DNA of 64,000 nucleotides from Phycisphaerales bacterium (GCA_029213305.1 JARGPA010000005.1:1-64000); one strand, 5' to 3'; positions 34,145-43,393 are shown, numbered from the stretch's first letter. Notes: generated by a model not told the origin, from the letters alone. Numbers and translations are program-made.

Positions 34145-35190
34145 GGCTTGCTCCATCTTTCTAGTCGCAGTTCAACGATTCGAGTCGTTGATCGACTAAT
34201 CGGGGCATCCGTTGCCCCTGTGTCTCTCTTGAGCTCCAATGCGCCACGCCCACGCGACACAAGGGAGCAATTCCCATTTGAACCTTTTTCACAATGCATT
34301 AGTCCAAGCGATAACCCTTGGTAGTGGTGATAGACCACAACCGGGAACAGCCGCGAGAATCATGTTGTGAGCCATCTAAACGGACTGGCAGGCGTTTTCC
34401 TTGATATCGATCAAGGCCGAACTGGTGAATCCCCATTCACACGATCCAAGAAACGCTTGGGTCGTTCGAAGATGGTAGATACATCTTCGATTGTATCAGA
34501 TAAAAAACCAGAAACGAACGAAACCCGAACCGCTTTCGCGAATGAGCCTCCAGATTGATGAAAAAAAGCAATCTATTTCGTCGTGCCAATGCTCTATGTC
34601 ACTCAGCCAGTTGTGGGTAACCTGTCGGTTGATTCCAAACCCTGATTTGACAATGACTTCATCGGTCCAACTTGCTTCTTTTCTCCATTCCGACCCACCA
34701 TATCTCGCTATGAGTCGGGCCATGAGCATATCACCACACAAGGTGTTGGGTGTCGGGTTTTGGCTATTTTTTCTACATTTTTACAAAGATCTCAGGCTCA
34801 TGGACACACTTACTCTCTACATCAAATCTGAACAGTTTTCGAGTGAATTGACGGCAACTTGGGTTATAGCAAGTGGTTTCAGAGATCCTCGGAAATTTGC
34901 CCCCCAGCACACCCTTCAATCATAAACCGATCATCTACCTATCACCTGTGATTCATTTAAGATCTTGAGCAATGCACAGTTTTCCACACATCAACACTAG
35001 ATGGAGCTTTGATTGCGCCTCAATTGAACCTCAACTTTGGATTCCTTCTTCAACATGATGCATACAACTGACCAAAGCATGCGTATCGCACTACGATCAA
35101 GCGTGAAGAATCACGCCAGCGCGTTGTTGCTTGGGACAAGCCGACGCAGTTACCAAGCAGACGATCGTTAAACTCAACGAGGCACAACCA
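34145..35190. other. 1 kb non-coding region between dcd and the FlgI-like gene
   Basis: No frame here has a ribosome binding site or a protein-like composition. The left third (34158-34489) is dense in inverted repeats (separate entry). The rest (34500-35190) shows ordinary intergenic sequence with a T-rich stretch near 34765-34790 and a lone TTTTCCACA at 34979 that resembles a DnaA box but has no partners. The + promoter of the FlgI-like gene and the minus promoter of dcd must lie here. Confidence 0.5.
34162..34489. ncRNA. Hairpin-dense element, candidate structured RNA or leader
   Basis: At least seven perfect or near-perfect hairpins in 330 bp: 34162-34198 (TAGTCG/CGACTA enclosing TCAACGA/TCGTTGA); 34202-34218 (GGGGC/GCCCC); 34263-34275; 34324-34338 (GTGGT/ACCAC); 34399-34416 (CCTTGAT/ATCAAGG, 4-nt loop); 34425-34440 (GTGAAT/ATTCAC, CCCC loop); 34441-34465 (ACGATCCAAG/CTTGGGTCGT, 10 bp); and 34467-34489 (CGAAGATG/CATCTTCG). 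The last four follow each other with almost no spacing, 62 of 91 bases paired. The T-G pair in the 10-bp stem is allowed only on the + transcript, which favours that strand. No U-run terminator seen. It could also be a long dcd leader. Confidence 0.4.
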
Positions 35191-37257
35191 GTGAACACCC
35201 CTGCAAAGTTCAGTTCATATCTATCAATATCGAATTATCTCTCTCGTCGTCCGATGGTCGCGATCGCAATCGGAACGATTCTGATCACATCATTGTCCGC
35301 CGGCGGGTGTGGTGAGAACTGGAGACGCTGGCGCGATCGCAAGAAACCAGTCCCCAAAGCAGAAGTCGTTGCACCAAAGGTGAGCAGAGATATCCCGACT
35401 CCTCTGCGTGGAACAATCGGCGCTGAAGCAAGAATCACAGGCGTCCAACAAACTCTCGTCTCTGGTATCGGTTTCGTCGTAGGACTCAACGGCACTGGTG
35501 GATTAACAATCCCTGAGCAGTACGCTGCACACCTCGAACGCATGATGGGACTCAACGGAGTCACGATAGCAAACGATCAGGACAACTCCCCCATTGCTCG
35601 CAAAAGCCCAAGCGAACTGCTCAAGGATCGCAATACCGCCGCGGTTATTGTGCAAGCAGCAGTCCCTGCCGGCGCTCGCGAAGGTGAAAGCTTTGATCTC
35701 TATGTACGAGCAATTAACGCGACAAGCCTTGAAGGAGGACGACTCTGGACAACTGAACTTCGGATCGGACCTCCGAGTGCCTTTGGTGATCCACAAGCAC
35801 GAATCCTTGGTTCTGCAAAGGGACCAATCTTTCTCAACCCCTTCGCTGAACCGGGTCGACTCTACGATGGCGTAACTCGTGATGTAGGACGAATCCTTGA
35901 AGGCGGAGTCGTCACATTCCCAACAATCATCGAGATCATACTCGATAACCCATCTCATCAACGAGCAAGACAGATCGTCAGCGCGATCAATAGCGCATTC
36001 CCTGAAGAGCGTAGAGATCGAGGACAAACTGCAAGAGGTAAAGACGAATCCTTGATCCAGGTCCAGATCCCAAGGCGCTATGTTGATCGACGTGAAGAGT
36101 TTATTGATTTGCTCTCGCATGTCACGATTGATCAGTCATACCCTGAGATTTACGCCCGTAAATATTCAACCGCATTAATTTCCCAGCCTTATTTAGCTGG
36201 AGACATGTCCATGTGTCTCGAAGCCTTGGGAGAACGAGTCCTTCCTTTCTTGAGTGATCTCTATGACTACCCAGAAGCTGCACCACGATTAGCTGCGTTG
36301 CGTGCTGGAGCAGCACTCGGTGATTCACGCGTTGTGAAACCATTGCGAGATATTGCACTCGACGAAAGCTCTAAGTACAGAACTGACGCAATGCATCTGA
36401 TGAGCTCACTCGATGAGTCTCTCCTCGTCGACACAACCCTTAAGTCTCTATTGCAATCTGACGAACTTGCAGTTCGTATCGAAGCATATGAGAACCTCAT
36501 GGATCGAGCACTACGAGCACGACGCATGCGCCTTGCTCGGATGATCTCTGAAAGCTCTTCGATTGGTTCCGGATCACAATCACAACTCGACATGCTTTCA
36601 AGAGTTAGTGTCCCGATGGATCCAATCCGAGGCGTAGGTCGCGTTCTAATCGCAGATAAATTCTTCCTCGATATCGTCCCATTCGGCGAACCACTCATTT
36701 ATATCACCCAACAAAAAGAACCTCGCATTGTGTTGTTCGGAGAACAACTTCGATTGTCAAAGCCCTTACTCGCCTCTGCATGGTCAGATCGACTCATGCT
36801 CGTCGCAGAGGATGTTGACTCACCGATTCGTTTGTATTATCGAAATGAGACGACACGAACTGCATCGACACTCAAAGAAGTTCCAGAGTCACTCCCTGAA
36901 CTGATCCAGCTCTTTGCTCGAACTCCGACTCCTGAGAATCCAAGATTCGGGCTCGGCCTGTCGTACTCTGAAGTCGTAGGCGCGTTGTACCAGATCTATC
37001 ACGATCGCGGCGTGCTCGGCCTTGCAGCATTTACTACAGAAGAAGATCGACTCCTCGCGGATTTGCTAGAGTCTGCTCAACCTGATGAAGTGACAATGCG
37101 ACCTGAATCAGACAGGAGCGGCGAAGTCCTCGTGCCGATCGATGATCCTTCAGCACCTGTCGTTGGAGAAAACGAAGCAGTACGCCGAGAACGAAGAACA
37201 CTACTCGTTCCAGTGAATCCTCTTCCAGAAGAACCTGCACTCGAAGCTGAGGAATGA
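35191..37257 (+). CDS. FlgI-like (P-ring) protein with C-terminal HEAT-like repeats
   Basis: About 688 residues from GTG 35191 (other starts: TTG 35131, ATG 35254). The N-terminus has a hydrophobic export signal (VAIAIGTILITSLSAGGC) that may be a lipoprotein signal, the Cys at about residue 38. Residues about 65-330 match FlgI: VSGIGFVVGLNGTGG, AAVIVQAAVPAGAREGESFDLYV, ATSLEGGRLWTTELRI, LNPFAEPG, VGRILEGGVV. FlgI forms the flagellar P ring in the periplasm. Here a HEAT-like helical segment (about 340-440, CLEALGERVLPFLSDLYDYPEA...ALRAGAALGD) and a further about 230 residues follow, nearly doubling the family length. No flagellar genes are nearby. Confidence 0.82.
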   Translation: MNTPAKFSSYLSISNYLSRRPMVAIAIGTILITSLSAGGCGENWRRWRDRKKPVPKAEVVAPKVSRDIPTPLRGTIGAEARITGVQQTLVSGIGFVVGLNGTGGLTIPEQYAAHLERMMGLNGVTIANDQDNSPIARKSPSELLKDRNTAAVIVQAAVPAGAREGESFDLYVRAINATSLEGGRLWTTELRIGPPSAFGDPQARILGSAKGPIFLNPFAEPGRLYDGVTRDVGRILEGGVVTFPTIIEIILDNPSHQRARQIVSAINSAFPEERRDRGQTARGKDESLIQVQIPRRYVDRREEFIDLLSHVTIDQSYPEIYARKYSTALISQPYLAGDMSMCLEALGERVLPFLSDLYDYPEAAPRLAALRAGAALGDSRVVKPLRDIALDESSKYRTDAMHLMSSLDESLLVDTTLKSLLQSDELAVRIEAYENLMDRALRARRMRLARMISESSSIGSGSQSQLDMLSRVSVPMDPIRGVGRVLIADKFFLDIVPFGEPLIYITQQKEPRIVLFGEQLRLSKPLLASAWSDRLMLVAEDVDSPIRLYYRNETTRTASTLKEVPESLPELIQLFARTPTPENPRFGLGLSYSEVVGALYQIYHDRGVLGLAAFTTEEDRLLADLLESAQPDEVTMRPESDRSGEVLVPIDDPSAPVVGENEAVRRERRTLLVPVNPLPEEPALEAEE

Positions 37258-37282
37258 CCCAACTGATTTATTGACCATTCAT

Positions 37283-37951
37283 TTATCGAAGTGACTTTGC
37301 TTCTTCAACAAGTACACTCACTGAACTTCTGAGTGTTTCGATTGCAGAATCTGTTCCGTTGCTCATCAGTTCATTCGATTCGATCGGTTCTCCAAAGCAA
37401 ACAACTATTCGCTTTGTAAAGATCCTCGGGAATCGTCGTGTCCTCGGCCAAGCGTCGAATGCTCCATCAATTCCGACTGGAACAACCGTACAATCTGCTC
37501 GTTTGAGCAATACTGCAATGCCGCGCTGAAACTCGTGCATTTCTCCATCTTCGGTCCGTGAACCCTCAGGGAAGACGAGCATCATCTTCCCTTCTTTCAT
37601 CTTAACGATTGTTGCTTTCATCGCACCTGCATCTCCAGCGCCTTGCTTAATGGGTGACGCATGGAGCTTTGAGATTACCCACCCGAACGGTTTGAACTTG
37701 AAGAGTCCTCCACGAGCAAGAAAATCCGTATGACGATGCCTGATAGCGGATGAGACAATTGGAGGATCTAAAAAGGATTGATGGTTTGCAATGAGTAGAA
37801 CAGCCCCTTCACGCGGCACATTCTTTACTCTCACTCGTTTCATTCGATAAATGAGTTGCAATATGAGCAACGCAGATTCACGAATTAGATCGTAAAATAG
37901 CAATGTAGCAATCGAAGAACCCGGATGATGTTGACGATATCTTGCAAGCAT
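37283..37951 (-). CDS. plsC: 1-acyl-sn-glycerol-3-phosphate acyltransferase (PlsC family)
   Basis: 222 residues. It acylates lysophosphatidic acid in phospholipid synthesis at the inner membrane. PlsC motifs: NHQSFLD (HX4D catalytic pair), a GGLFKFKPFGWVI segment, VFPEGSRTEDG (acceptor phosphate binding) and VVPVGIDGAFDAW. One hydrophobic N-terminal segment (LLFYDLIRESALLILQLIY) would anchor it. Converges with the FlgI-like gene with a 25-bp gap. Other lysophospholipid acyltransferase activities are possible. Confidence 0.9.
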   Translation of the reverse strand: MLARYRQHHPGSSIATLLFYDLIRESALLILQLIYRMKRVRVKNVPREGAVLLIANHQSFLDPPIVSSAIRHRHTDFLARGGLFKFKPFGWVISKLHASPIKQGAGDAGAMKATIVKMKEGKMMLVFPEGSRTEDGEMHEFQRGIAVLLKRADCTVVPVGIDGAFDAWPRTRRFPRIFTKRIVVCFGEPIESNELMSNGTDSAIETLRSSVSVLVEEAKSLR

Positions 37952-38154
37952 ACCGCAGAGTGTATGGACTCCAACAAAGGGCGTCAGGTTCTATTTTTGG
38001 ATTTGTGGACTCAAATCATCCCTGAGAATCAACTATACGAGACGATCTATCTCAAACAGATATACTCGTATGTTCGTCGATTGCATGGGTGATTGGATAT
38101 CATGTAATCACAATTCCATTCTGATTTTTACTCAGAAACCTAAAGGACCTCCAC

Positions 38155-38904
38155 ATGGACCCTGAAAAACGAATCTCACAGTTTCAAAGGCTCATCGCAG
38201 ATGATCCAAATAACGATATGGCGTACTTCTCTCTCGCAAATGCACTTATGCAATCTGATCGTTACGACGAAGCAGGTGACACATTTGCTAAATGCGCTCA
38301 GATCAATGAGGCAATGACCAAAGCATACCAACTCGCAGGAGATGCATACATCAAAGCAGGAATGGTCGATCAAGCAAAAGTAGTTCTCACGAAAGGCTAC
38401 ATCGAAGCAACGACCCGTGGTGATTTGTTACCAAAGAACGCGATTGTTGATTTGCTCAAGTCAATCAACGAACCGATCCCCGAAGTTAAAGACTCAAAAC
38501 CCAAAACTGACACTCAAAGCGTCGCAACAGGTGACTTTAAATGCTTGAAGAGCGGGCAGATGGGGACACAAATCCCTCGTCAGCCTTTCCGCAATGCGAT
38601 GGGCGAATGGATTCATTCGAACATCTCAAATGAGACATTCACAGAATGGATCAAACTCGGAACAAAGATCATTAATGAACTCAGACTCGATCTCTCAAGA
38701 GACGATCACGATGCAGTCTATGAATACGCAATGAGAATCTTCCTGGGGTACTCAGACGAAATGTACACAGAACAAATGGGAGAAGAACCTCCCGCCGTAG
38801 ACGGTCAGTTCAGAACAGTTGTAGAAGACATGATGGCAATGGGAGGCCATCTTGAATCATTCCAAGGCAATCTACATACAAAGGTTGAAGAAAAAACTGA
38901 ATAG
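38155..38904 (+). CDS. TPR protein fused to an iron-trafficking YggX-like domain
   Basis: 249 residues, AGGA 8 nt before the ATG. Residues about 8-110 are two to three TPR units (AYFSLANALMQSDRYDEAGDTFAKCAQ; AYQLAGDAYIKAGMVDQAKVVL). After a linker, residues about 127-200 resemble YggX, the Fe(II)-trafficking protein that protects Fe-S enzymes: an FKCLKSG segment with the conserved Cys near the domain start, GEWIHSNISNETFTEWIKLGTKIINELRLDLS (YggX: GxxIYxxISKEAWxxWxxxQTMLINExxLN), then a Met/Phe-rich end. YggX itself is about 90 residues and free-standing. The C-terminal about 45 residues are acidic. Cytoplasmic. Confidence 0.75.
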   Translation: MDPEKRISQFQRLIADDPNNDMAYFSLANALMQSDRYDEAGDTFAKCAQINEAMTKAYQLAGDAYIKAGMVDQAKVVLTKGYIEATTRGDLLPKNAIVDLLKSINEPIPEVKDSKPKTDTQSVATGDFKCLKSGQMGTQIPRQPFRNAMGEWIHSNISNETFTEWIKLGTKIINELRLDLSRDDHDAVYEYAMRIFLGYSDEMYTEQMGEEPPAVDGQFRTVVEDMMAMGGHLESFQGNLHTKVEEKTE

Positions 38905-39006
38905 GATTTGGCTGATTAATGAGATTCGATCGAAGTTTTCGTCCACTCGATATTCTTCTGTACTGATCTCAAATATCGACAGTTCCTTCTCCTACACTCA
39001 TCCACC

Positions 39007-39891
39007 ATGATGTTCTCGCTTAATGTAAACTCGATCCGCGATGTGCTCAAACGCAAGGGTAAACAAGCCCTCAATATCGTTGATCTTCCTCGATATACCT
39101 ACGAACACCTCGGACTTAATGCGCTGAATCTCTCTACCGATCTTCTCAAAGGGATGGGACAAACTGAGATCGAGCGTATCCGTGATAACGGAGACAAAGT
39201 CGGATGTACGTGCTTGATGCTTGCAGAACCTGAAGCGCTCCCACTCGGAGACACAAAGGGAAAACTAGGCGATCAAGGTGTCGTCCGCATGGGTAGAGTG
39301 ATCAAAGCTGCGAGTTTGTTGGGATGTAATGCGGTCTCTCTCTCAATCTCAGGAAAAGACAGCGAAGAAAGCTTTGAACTCGTAACAATGCGAATGAAGC
39401 AAGTCCTTGAGTATGCAGATCAGATTGACATTAATGTGCTTATTTCTCCAATGAAGGGGATTACAGAGGATGCTGATCGCGTCACTGAACTCGTAAAAGC
39501 AATCGGTGGATTCCGAATCGGTACATTACCTGACTTCTCAACTGCATTCGAGAGCGGCGACCCAGTCAATTATCTCCGTCGATTGACTCCATATGCAACT
39601 GTGGTTAATGCATCGACACTCGGATTTGAAACACCTGAACACGATGATTCGCTTGATAATGTTGACGGATTAGTCGGTTTGGACGCTTTAGCTGCTGAAC
39701 TTGGGATGATGGACGATGATCCGCCACCTGTCCACAAAGGATACGATCTAGGCCCATTAGTCGGTGCCATCAAATCAGTTGGGTTTGATGGCAATATTGC
39801 CCTTGACTACAGGGGGGGCGATGATGGTACACTCGGAGTATTACAATCCCGAGATGCAATCGAAGCAGCAATCTTGGCAAGTTCAGAATAA
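39007..39891 (+). CDS. TIM-barrel sugar phosphate isomerase/epimerase-like protein
   Basis: 294 residues of the xylose-isomerase-like (AP endonuclease 2) TIM-barrel type: periodic beta strands LNALNLSTDLLKGMG, GCNAVSLSISGKDSEES, INVLISPMKGITED, RIGTLPDF, TVVNASTLGFE and GFDGNIALDYRGGDDG. The usual metal-binding Glu/His residues are poorly kept, and the fourth-strand Glu is not evident, so activity is uncertain. No signal peptide. The start has no clear ribosome binding site. It lies alone between the TPR-YggX gene and cmk. Confidence 0.68.
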   Translation: MMFSLNVNSIRDVLKRKGKQALNIVDLPRYTYEHLGLNALNLSTDLLKGMGQTEIERIRDNGDKVGCTCLMLAEPEALPLGDTKGKLGDQGVVRMGRVIKAASLLGCNAVSLSISGKDSEESFELVTMRMKQVLEYADQIDINVLISPMKGITEDADRVTELVKAIGGFRIGTLPDFSTAFESGDPVNYLRRLTPYATVVNASTLGFETPEHDDSLDNVDGLVGLDALAAELGMMDDDPPPVHKGYDLGPLVGAIKSVGFDGNIALDYRGGDDGTLGVLQSRDAIEAAILASSE

Positions 39892-40012
39892 TTGCGGATG
39901 ATTTGATTGAGTAGATAGGCATGAAGTCGTTAAGAATGCCTTATGATAAAGTATCGAGTTGAGTCGAAATCAATGACAGCAGACAAACACCGAGAGGTAG
40001 TGGGAGTCTCTT

Positions 40013-40765
40013 GTGGCTACGACGCAGGTTCATTCAACGATCACCAATGAGCATACGGGGTTCGAGTTGCCCACATACCACCCAGTGATCATCACGATCG
40101 ACGGCCCCGCAGGAACTGGCAAATCTACAGTTGCTCGTCAACTCGCGCAAAGACTCGGGCTCGATTTCCTTGATACCGGCGCGATGTATCGAGCAGCCGC
40201 CGCAATCATGATCGATCGTAAAATCGACAATGATGAAGTCGGTGAACTTGTCTCTTGCGTCCTTGGCGCAGATCTCCACTTTGATTGGTCACAAGATCCC
40301 CCAACAATTCTTGCATGGGACATCCCAATCGATCATCGTATCCGTGATGACGACGTGACTAAACATGTTTCGTTTGTTGCAACGATTCCAGAACTCAGAC
40401 ATCATATGGTCCGCAAGCAACGCGTCATCGGAGCACAACATCCAAGACTCGTAACTGAAGGTCGAGACCAAGGCTCTGTCGTATTCCCAGATGCCGCCGT
40501 CAAGTTCTATCTCGATGCAGACCCAGAAGTTCGCGCTCGAAGACGAATCGAGCAACTCGATCTCAACGGAAAAGTCAGTCTTGAGGAAATGTGCGATCGA
40601 ATCATCAAACGAGATAAGATTGATTCCACAAGATCCGACGGCCCGCTTGTGTGTCCTGATGATGCGATCCGTATAGATACTTCAAACATTGATCTCGTCG
40701 GCGTCATCAATCTACTTGAAGAGAAAACACGAGAACGTGTTTCCACCCTAATCGAGGACGAGTAG
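40013..40765 (+). CDS. cmk: Cytidylate kinase
   Basis: 250 residues from GTG 40013, with GGGAG (40002-40006) 6 nt upstream. It phosphorylates CMP/dCMP. Motifs: P-loop ITIDGPAGTGKSTVA at residues about 27-41, FLDTGAMYRA, RDQGSVVFPDAAVKFYLDADPEVRARRR (CMP-binding and lid). The first about 25 residues are an extension over E. coli Cmk. pyrD follows after 72 bp, so a pyrimidine gene group is plausible. Confidence 0.95.
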   Translation: MATTQVHSTITNEHTGFELPTYHPVIITIDGPAGTGKSTVARQLAQRLGLDFLDTGAMYRAAAAIMIDRKIDNDEVGELVSCVLGADLHFDWSQDPPTILAWDIPIDHRIRDDDVTKHVSFVATIPELRHHMVRKQRVIGAQHPRLVTEGRDQGSVVFPDAAVKFYLDADPEVRARRRIEQLDLNGKVSLEEMCDRIIKRDKIDSTRSDGPLVCPDDAIRIDTSNIDLVGVINLLEEKTRERVSTLIEDE

Positions 40766-40837
40766 TTCCATTATTGAGTAACTTATCTAGATGTAATCGA
40801 TCCCAATCTCGTTGTCACTCCAAGCATACAATCGATT

Positions 40838-41782
40838 ATGTCCCCCACCACTCGGCTTTCATCCCAACTCGCAGGTTTGAGCATGCGTTCTCCGCTTGTG
40901 CTTGCTGCAGGAACTGCAGGCACACTCGACGAGATGAGTGATGTCCTCGATCTTTCACAAGTCGGCGGTGTTGTCACCAAATCTATTACTCAACTCCCTC
41001 GAAAAGGGAATGCGAGTCCTCGAATTACATTTACTCGTGCAGGAATGCTCAACGCGATCGGATTAGCAAATCCTGGTCTCGATGAGTTCGTGAAGAGCAT
41101 CGCACCTCGAATCGCTACAACTCCAACTACAGTCATCAGCTCCATTGCAGGTGACTCAATCGAAGACTACGTCAACATCGCAGATAAAATGGATCAAGTC
41201 GATGGACTTGAAATCATTGAACTCAATGTCTCGTGCCCAAATGTACATTCAGGACTTGAGTTCGGCGCAGATCCTGAAGCGCTAAAGGAACTGGTTTCAG
41301 CAGTATCATCGCAGATACAATCAACAAAGTTGTTTGTAAAACTATCTCCCATCACGGTTGGAACCCCGCACACGATTGTTGATCTTGCCAAAGTTGCAAT
41401 CGATTCAGGAGCACATGGGTTAACTCTCACGAACACAGTCCCTGCGATGGGAATCGATGTCATAACTCGTAAACCAATCCTCTCAAACACAACCGGTGGC
41501 TTATCAGGCCCTGCGATCCATCCGATCGTTGTGCGACTTGTCCATCTTGTGTATTCTCAGTTTGCACAAGAAGCAGGAATCCCAATAATGGCTGCCGGAG
41601 GCGTCACTCGTTGGGAAGATGCTGCAGAGTTTATTCTTGCAGGAGCAACCTGCGTTCAAATTGGCGCGGGGAGCTTTGCTAATCCTCGAACAGCGATCAA
41701 AATCACCAAAGGGCTCGATCGTTGGGTTCAACGAATGAGTGCAGACAATGTTTCAGATCTGATCGGATCTGTAGTTGTATGA
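40838..41782 (+). CDS. pyrD: Dihydroorotate dehydrogenase, class 1B type
   Basis: 314 residues. It oxidises dihydroorotate to orotate in pyrimidine synthesis. Motifs: SPLVLAAGTAGTLDEM, the FMN/substrate region GLEIIELNVSCPNVHSG with a Cys in the active-site position typical of class 1 enzymes, FVKLSPIT, LTLTNTVPAMGID and the phosphate site AAGGVTRWEDAAEFILAGATCVQIGAG. The class 1B partner PyrK is not adjacent. The stop codon overlaps the ATG of the next gene (ATGA). Confidence 0.93.
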   Translation: MSPTTRLSSQLAGLSMRSPLVLAAGTAGTLDEMSDVLDLSQVGGVVTKSITQLPRKGNASPRITFTRAGMLNAIGLANPGLDEFVKSIAPRIATTPTTVISSIAGDSIEDYVNIADKMDQVDGLEIIELNVSCPNVHSGLEFGADPEALKELVSAVSSQIQSTKLFVKLSPITVGTPHTIVDLAKVAIDSGAHGLTLTNTVPAMGIDVITRKPILSNTTGGLSGPAIHPIVVRLVHLVYSQFAQEAGIPIMAAGGVTRWEDAAEFILAGATCVQIGAGSFANPRTAIKITKGLDRWVQRMSADNVSDLIGSVVV

Positions 41783-42555
41783 GCTCTCCAAGGAATTCAT
41801 TAAAACTAAGGGTCAAACGAGTACTGTTGTTTGCTGCGCTCGGATTCGTTGCAAACTGGTTCATCACACTTGCAGTACTGGAAATCCCTCGACGAGTATC
41901 CTCAAATCGAGTGAACAAGTCGTTGATGATTGATGAATCTCCAGAATCAGAAACTCGTTCATTTGTCAATATATATGAGTATCGTTGGTTCGGTGTCTTT
42001 GAACGCCAATATACCAAGAAAATGCAATCATTCATTCAGAACCCTAGTAGTAACATCCAGTTCTGGTGGACATGGAATGTTCCTTCTGAACCATTTGTGA
42101 ATCATCTTGAACAATGGGAAATGATCCAACTTGATTACGATTCAAACAAGTTTCCAACTCCAATCTCTCAGTACTCTCAGATGAGAATCGGTTGGCCGGC
42201 GCTTAGCTTTGAATCTCAAGGAGCAGTTAACCCGGACTCGACTCTACCCGACGGGTCTTTTACCAAAGCAATCAACGGCGCGGTCGTCACTTCAGTGATC
42301 GATCAATCGAAGTATTTTCTAGGCCAAGAACCAATGCCGATGGTTCTCTTTGTGTGGTTCCCATATCAACCAATTTGGAGCGGCATGGCCTTAAACACTA
42401 TTCTCTACGGCTTAATATTTAGTTTCATCAGTTTGACGAATCGTGCATACTGTCACGCGCGAAGAATGCGTCGTGGTCGTTGCCCGATGTGCAACTATGA
42501 TCTTTCGTTTGATCACTCGCACGGTTGCTCAGAATGCGGCTGGCGAAAAGCTTAG
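41779..42555 (+). CDS. Membrane protein with C-terminal zinc ribbon, coupled to pyrD
   Basis: 258 residues from ATG 41779, overlapping the pyrD stop by 4 bp; the frame is open upstream but inside pyrD. One TM segment near the N-terminus (VLLFAALGFVANWFITLAVL) and one near residue 210 (ALNTILYGLIFSFISLT); the about 160 residues between are soluble and probably periplasmic, with WFGVFERQYTKK and WWTWNVPSEPF. After the second TM comes RGRCPMCNYDLSFDHSHGCSECGW, a C4 zinc ribbon of a type common in planctomycete membrane proteins. I do not recognise the soluble part. Function unknown. Confidence 0.72.
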   Translation: MSSPRNSLKLRVKRVLLFAALGFVANWFITLAVLEIPRRVSSNRVNKSLMIDESPESETRSFVNIYEYRWFGVFERQYTKKMQSFIQNPSSNIQFWWTWNVPSEPFVNHLEQWEMIQLDYDSNKFPTPISQYSQMRIGWPALSFESQGAVNPDSTLPDGSFTKAINGAVVTSVIDQSKYFLGQEPMPMVLFVWFPYQPIWSGMALNTILYGLIFSFISLTNRAYCHARRMRRGRCPMCNYDLSFDHSHGCSECGWRKA

Positions 42556-42586
42556 ATTTTCAAAAACAGCATTTTGTGAGAACCCC

Positions 42587-43393
42587 CTAAGAGATCATCT
42601 TGATCGATGCGATCGCAAGAATCAAAGCGATCGTCAACTTCAGATGAGGCAACTTCAACCTGTGTGCAAGCATCGCACCGAGATACGCGCCAACGAGTGC
42701 GCCCAATCCCATCGGTATCGCAAAACCAAATGCATCTGAAATTGTCAGCGCTGTACCATCTGCGTATTCGATGCTGGGCAATGTATACAACTTCATGCTC
42801 GCACCGATGATTGAAGAAATCCACATCGCGCCAGCGCTCCCTGCAATCGCATGACGGAGTGGCAACTTCGTCAAGGAAAGAAGTGGGACAAGTAAAATTC
42901 CACCCCCGATTCCGAGATAACCAGAGATCATCCCCACGATGAGTCCAACGAGGATCATTTTCCACATCGCAGGAGAAGGGTTGTCTTCGGGGTGATCAGG
43001 AATTTTTTTGACAGCCGTGACGATGTTGTAGATGCAGTAGAGCCAAATAAAACCCGCGAATGCAAAGAGTGACCATCCGCCTTTGGAACCACTTGAAAGC
43101 AGTACTCCAATAATCATCCCGCCGGCCATTGAGGGGATGAGTGACATCAACACATCTTTACGAGCAGCTTTCTTTTTCGCGTGCAGGATCGATGAAGAGA
43201 GTGCGACGATGACATTGACACACATCGCCGCGGCCATATAAATATGGTGCTGGGTTTTATCTTCGTCGTCATAACCCCAGAACATTGCAAGAGCTGGGAT
43301 CATGATGATTGAGCCTCCCAGACCTGCGAGTCCGCCGACGCACCCTGCGACTAACCCAACCATAACCCGTAAAAAGAATTCAAGTATATCCAT
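42587..43393 (-). CDS. TauE/SafE family membrane transporter
   Basis: 268 residues, about eight TM segments. The family pattern is clear: GLVAGCVGGLAGLGGSIIMIPAL at the N-terminus and its internal repeat VGMISGYLGIGGGILLVPLLSL in the second half. TauE/SafE proteins export sulfite, sulfoacetate or organosulfonates; the substrate here is unknown. Converges with the zinc-ribbon gene with a 31-bp gap. Confidence 0.92.
   Translation of the reverse strand: MDILEFFLRVMVGLVAGCVGGLAGLGGSIIMIPALAMFWGYDDEDKTQHHIYMAAAMCVNVIVALSSSILHAKKKAARKDVLMSLIPSMAGGMIIGVLLSSGSKGGWSLFAFAGFIWLYCIYNIVTAVKKIPDHPEDNPSPAMWKMILVGLIVGMISGYLGIGGGILLVPLLSLTKLPLRHAIAGSAGAMWISSIIGASMKLYTLPSIEYADGTALTISDAFGFAIPMGLGALVGAYLGAMLAHRLKLPHLKLTIALILAIASIKMIS

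Noticed and set aside
34112-34925. Several 60-145 codon frames in the dcd/FlgI gap
   Set aside because: Ser- and Cys-rich, no ribosome binding sites, and they cross the hairpin array; they are chance frames.
34979-34987. TTTTCCACA as a possible DnaA box and origin
   Set aside because: A single imperfect box without a cluster, AT-rich unwinding element or dnaA/dnaN neighbours.
36267-36698. 143-codon minus frame inside the FlgI-like gene
   Set aside because: Arg/Ser-rich antisense shadow of the real gene, as are most other overlapping frames.
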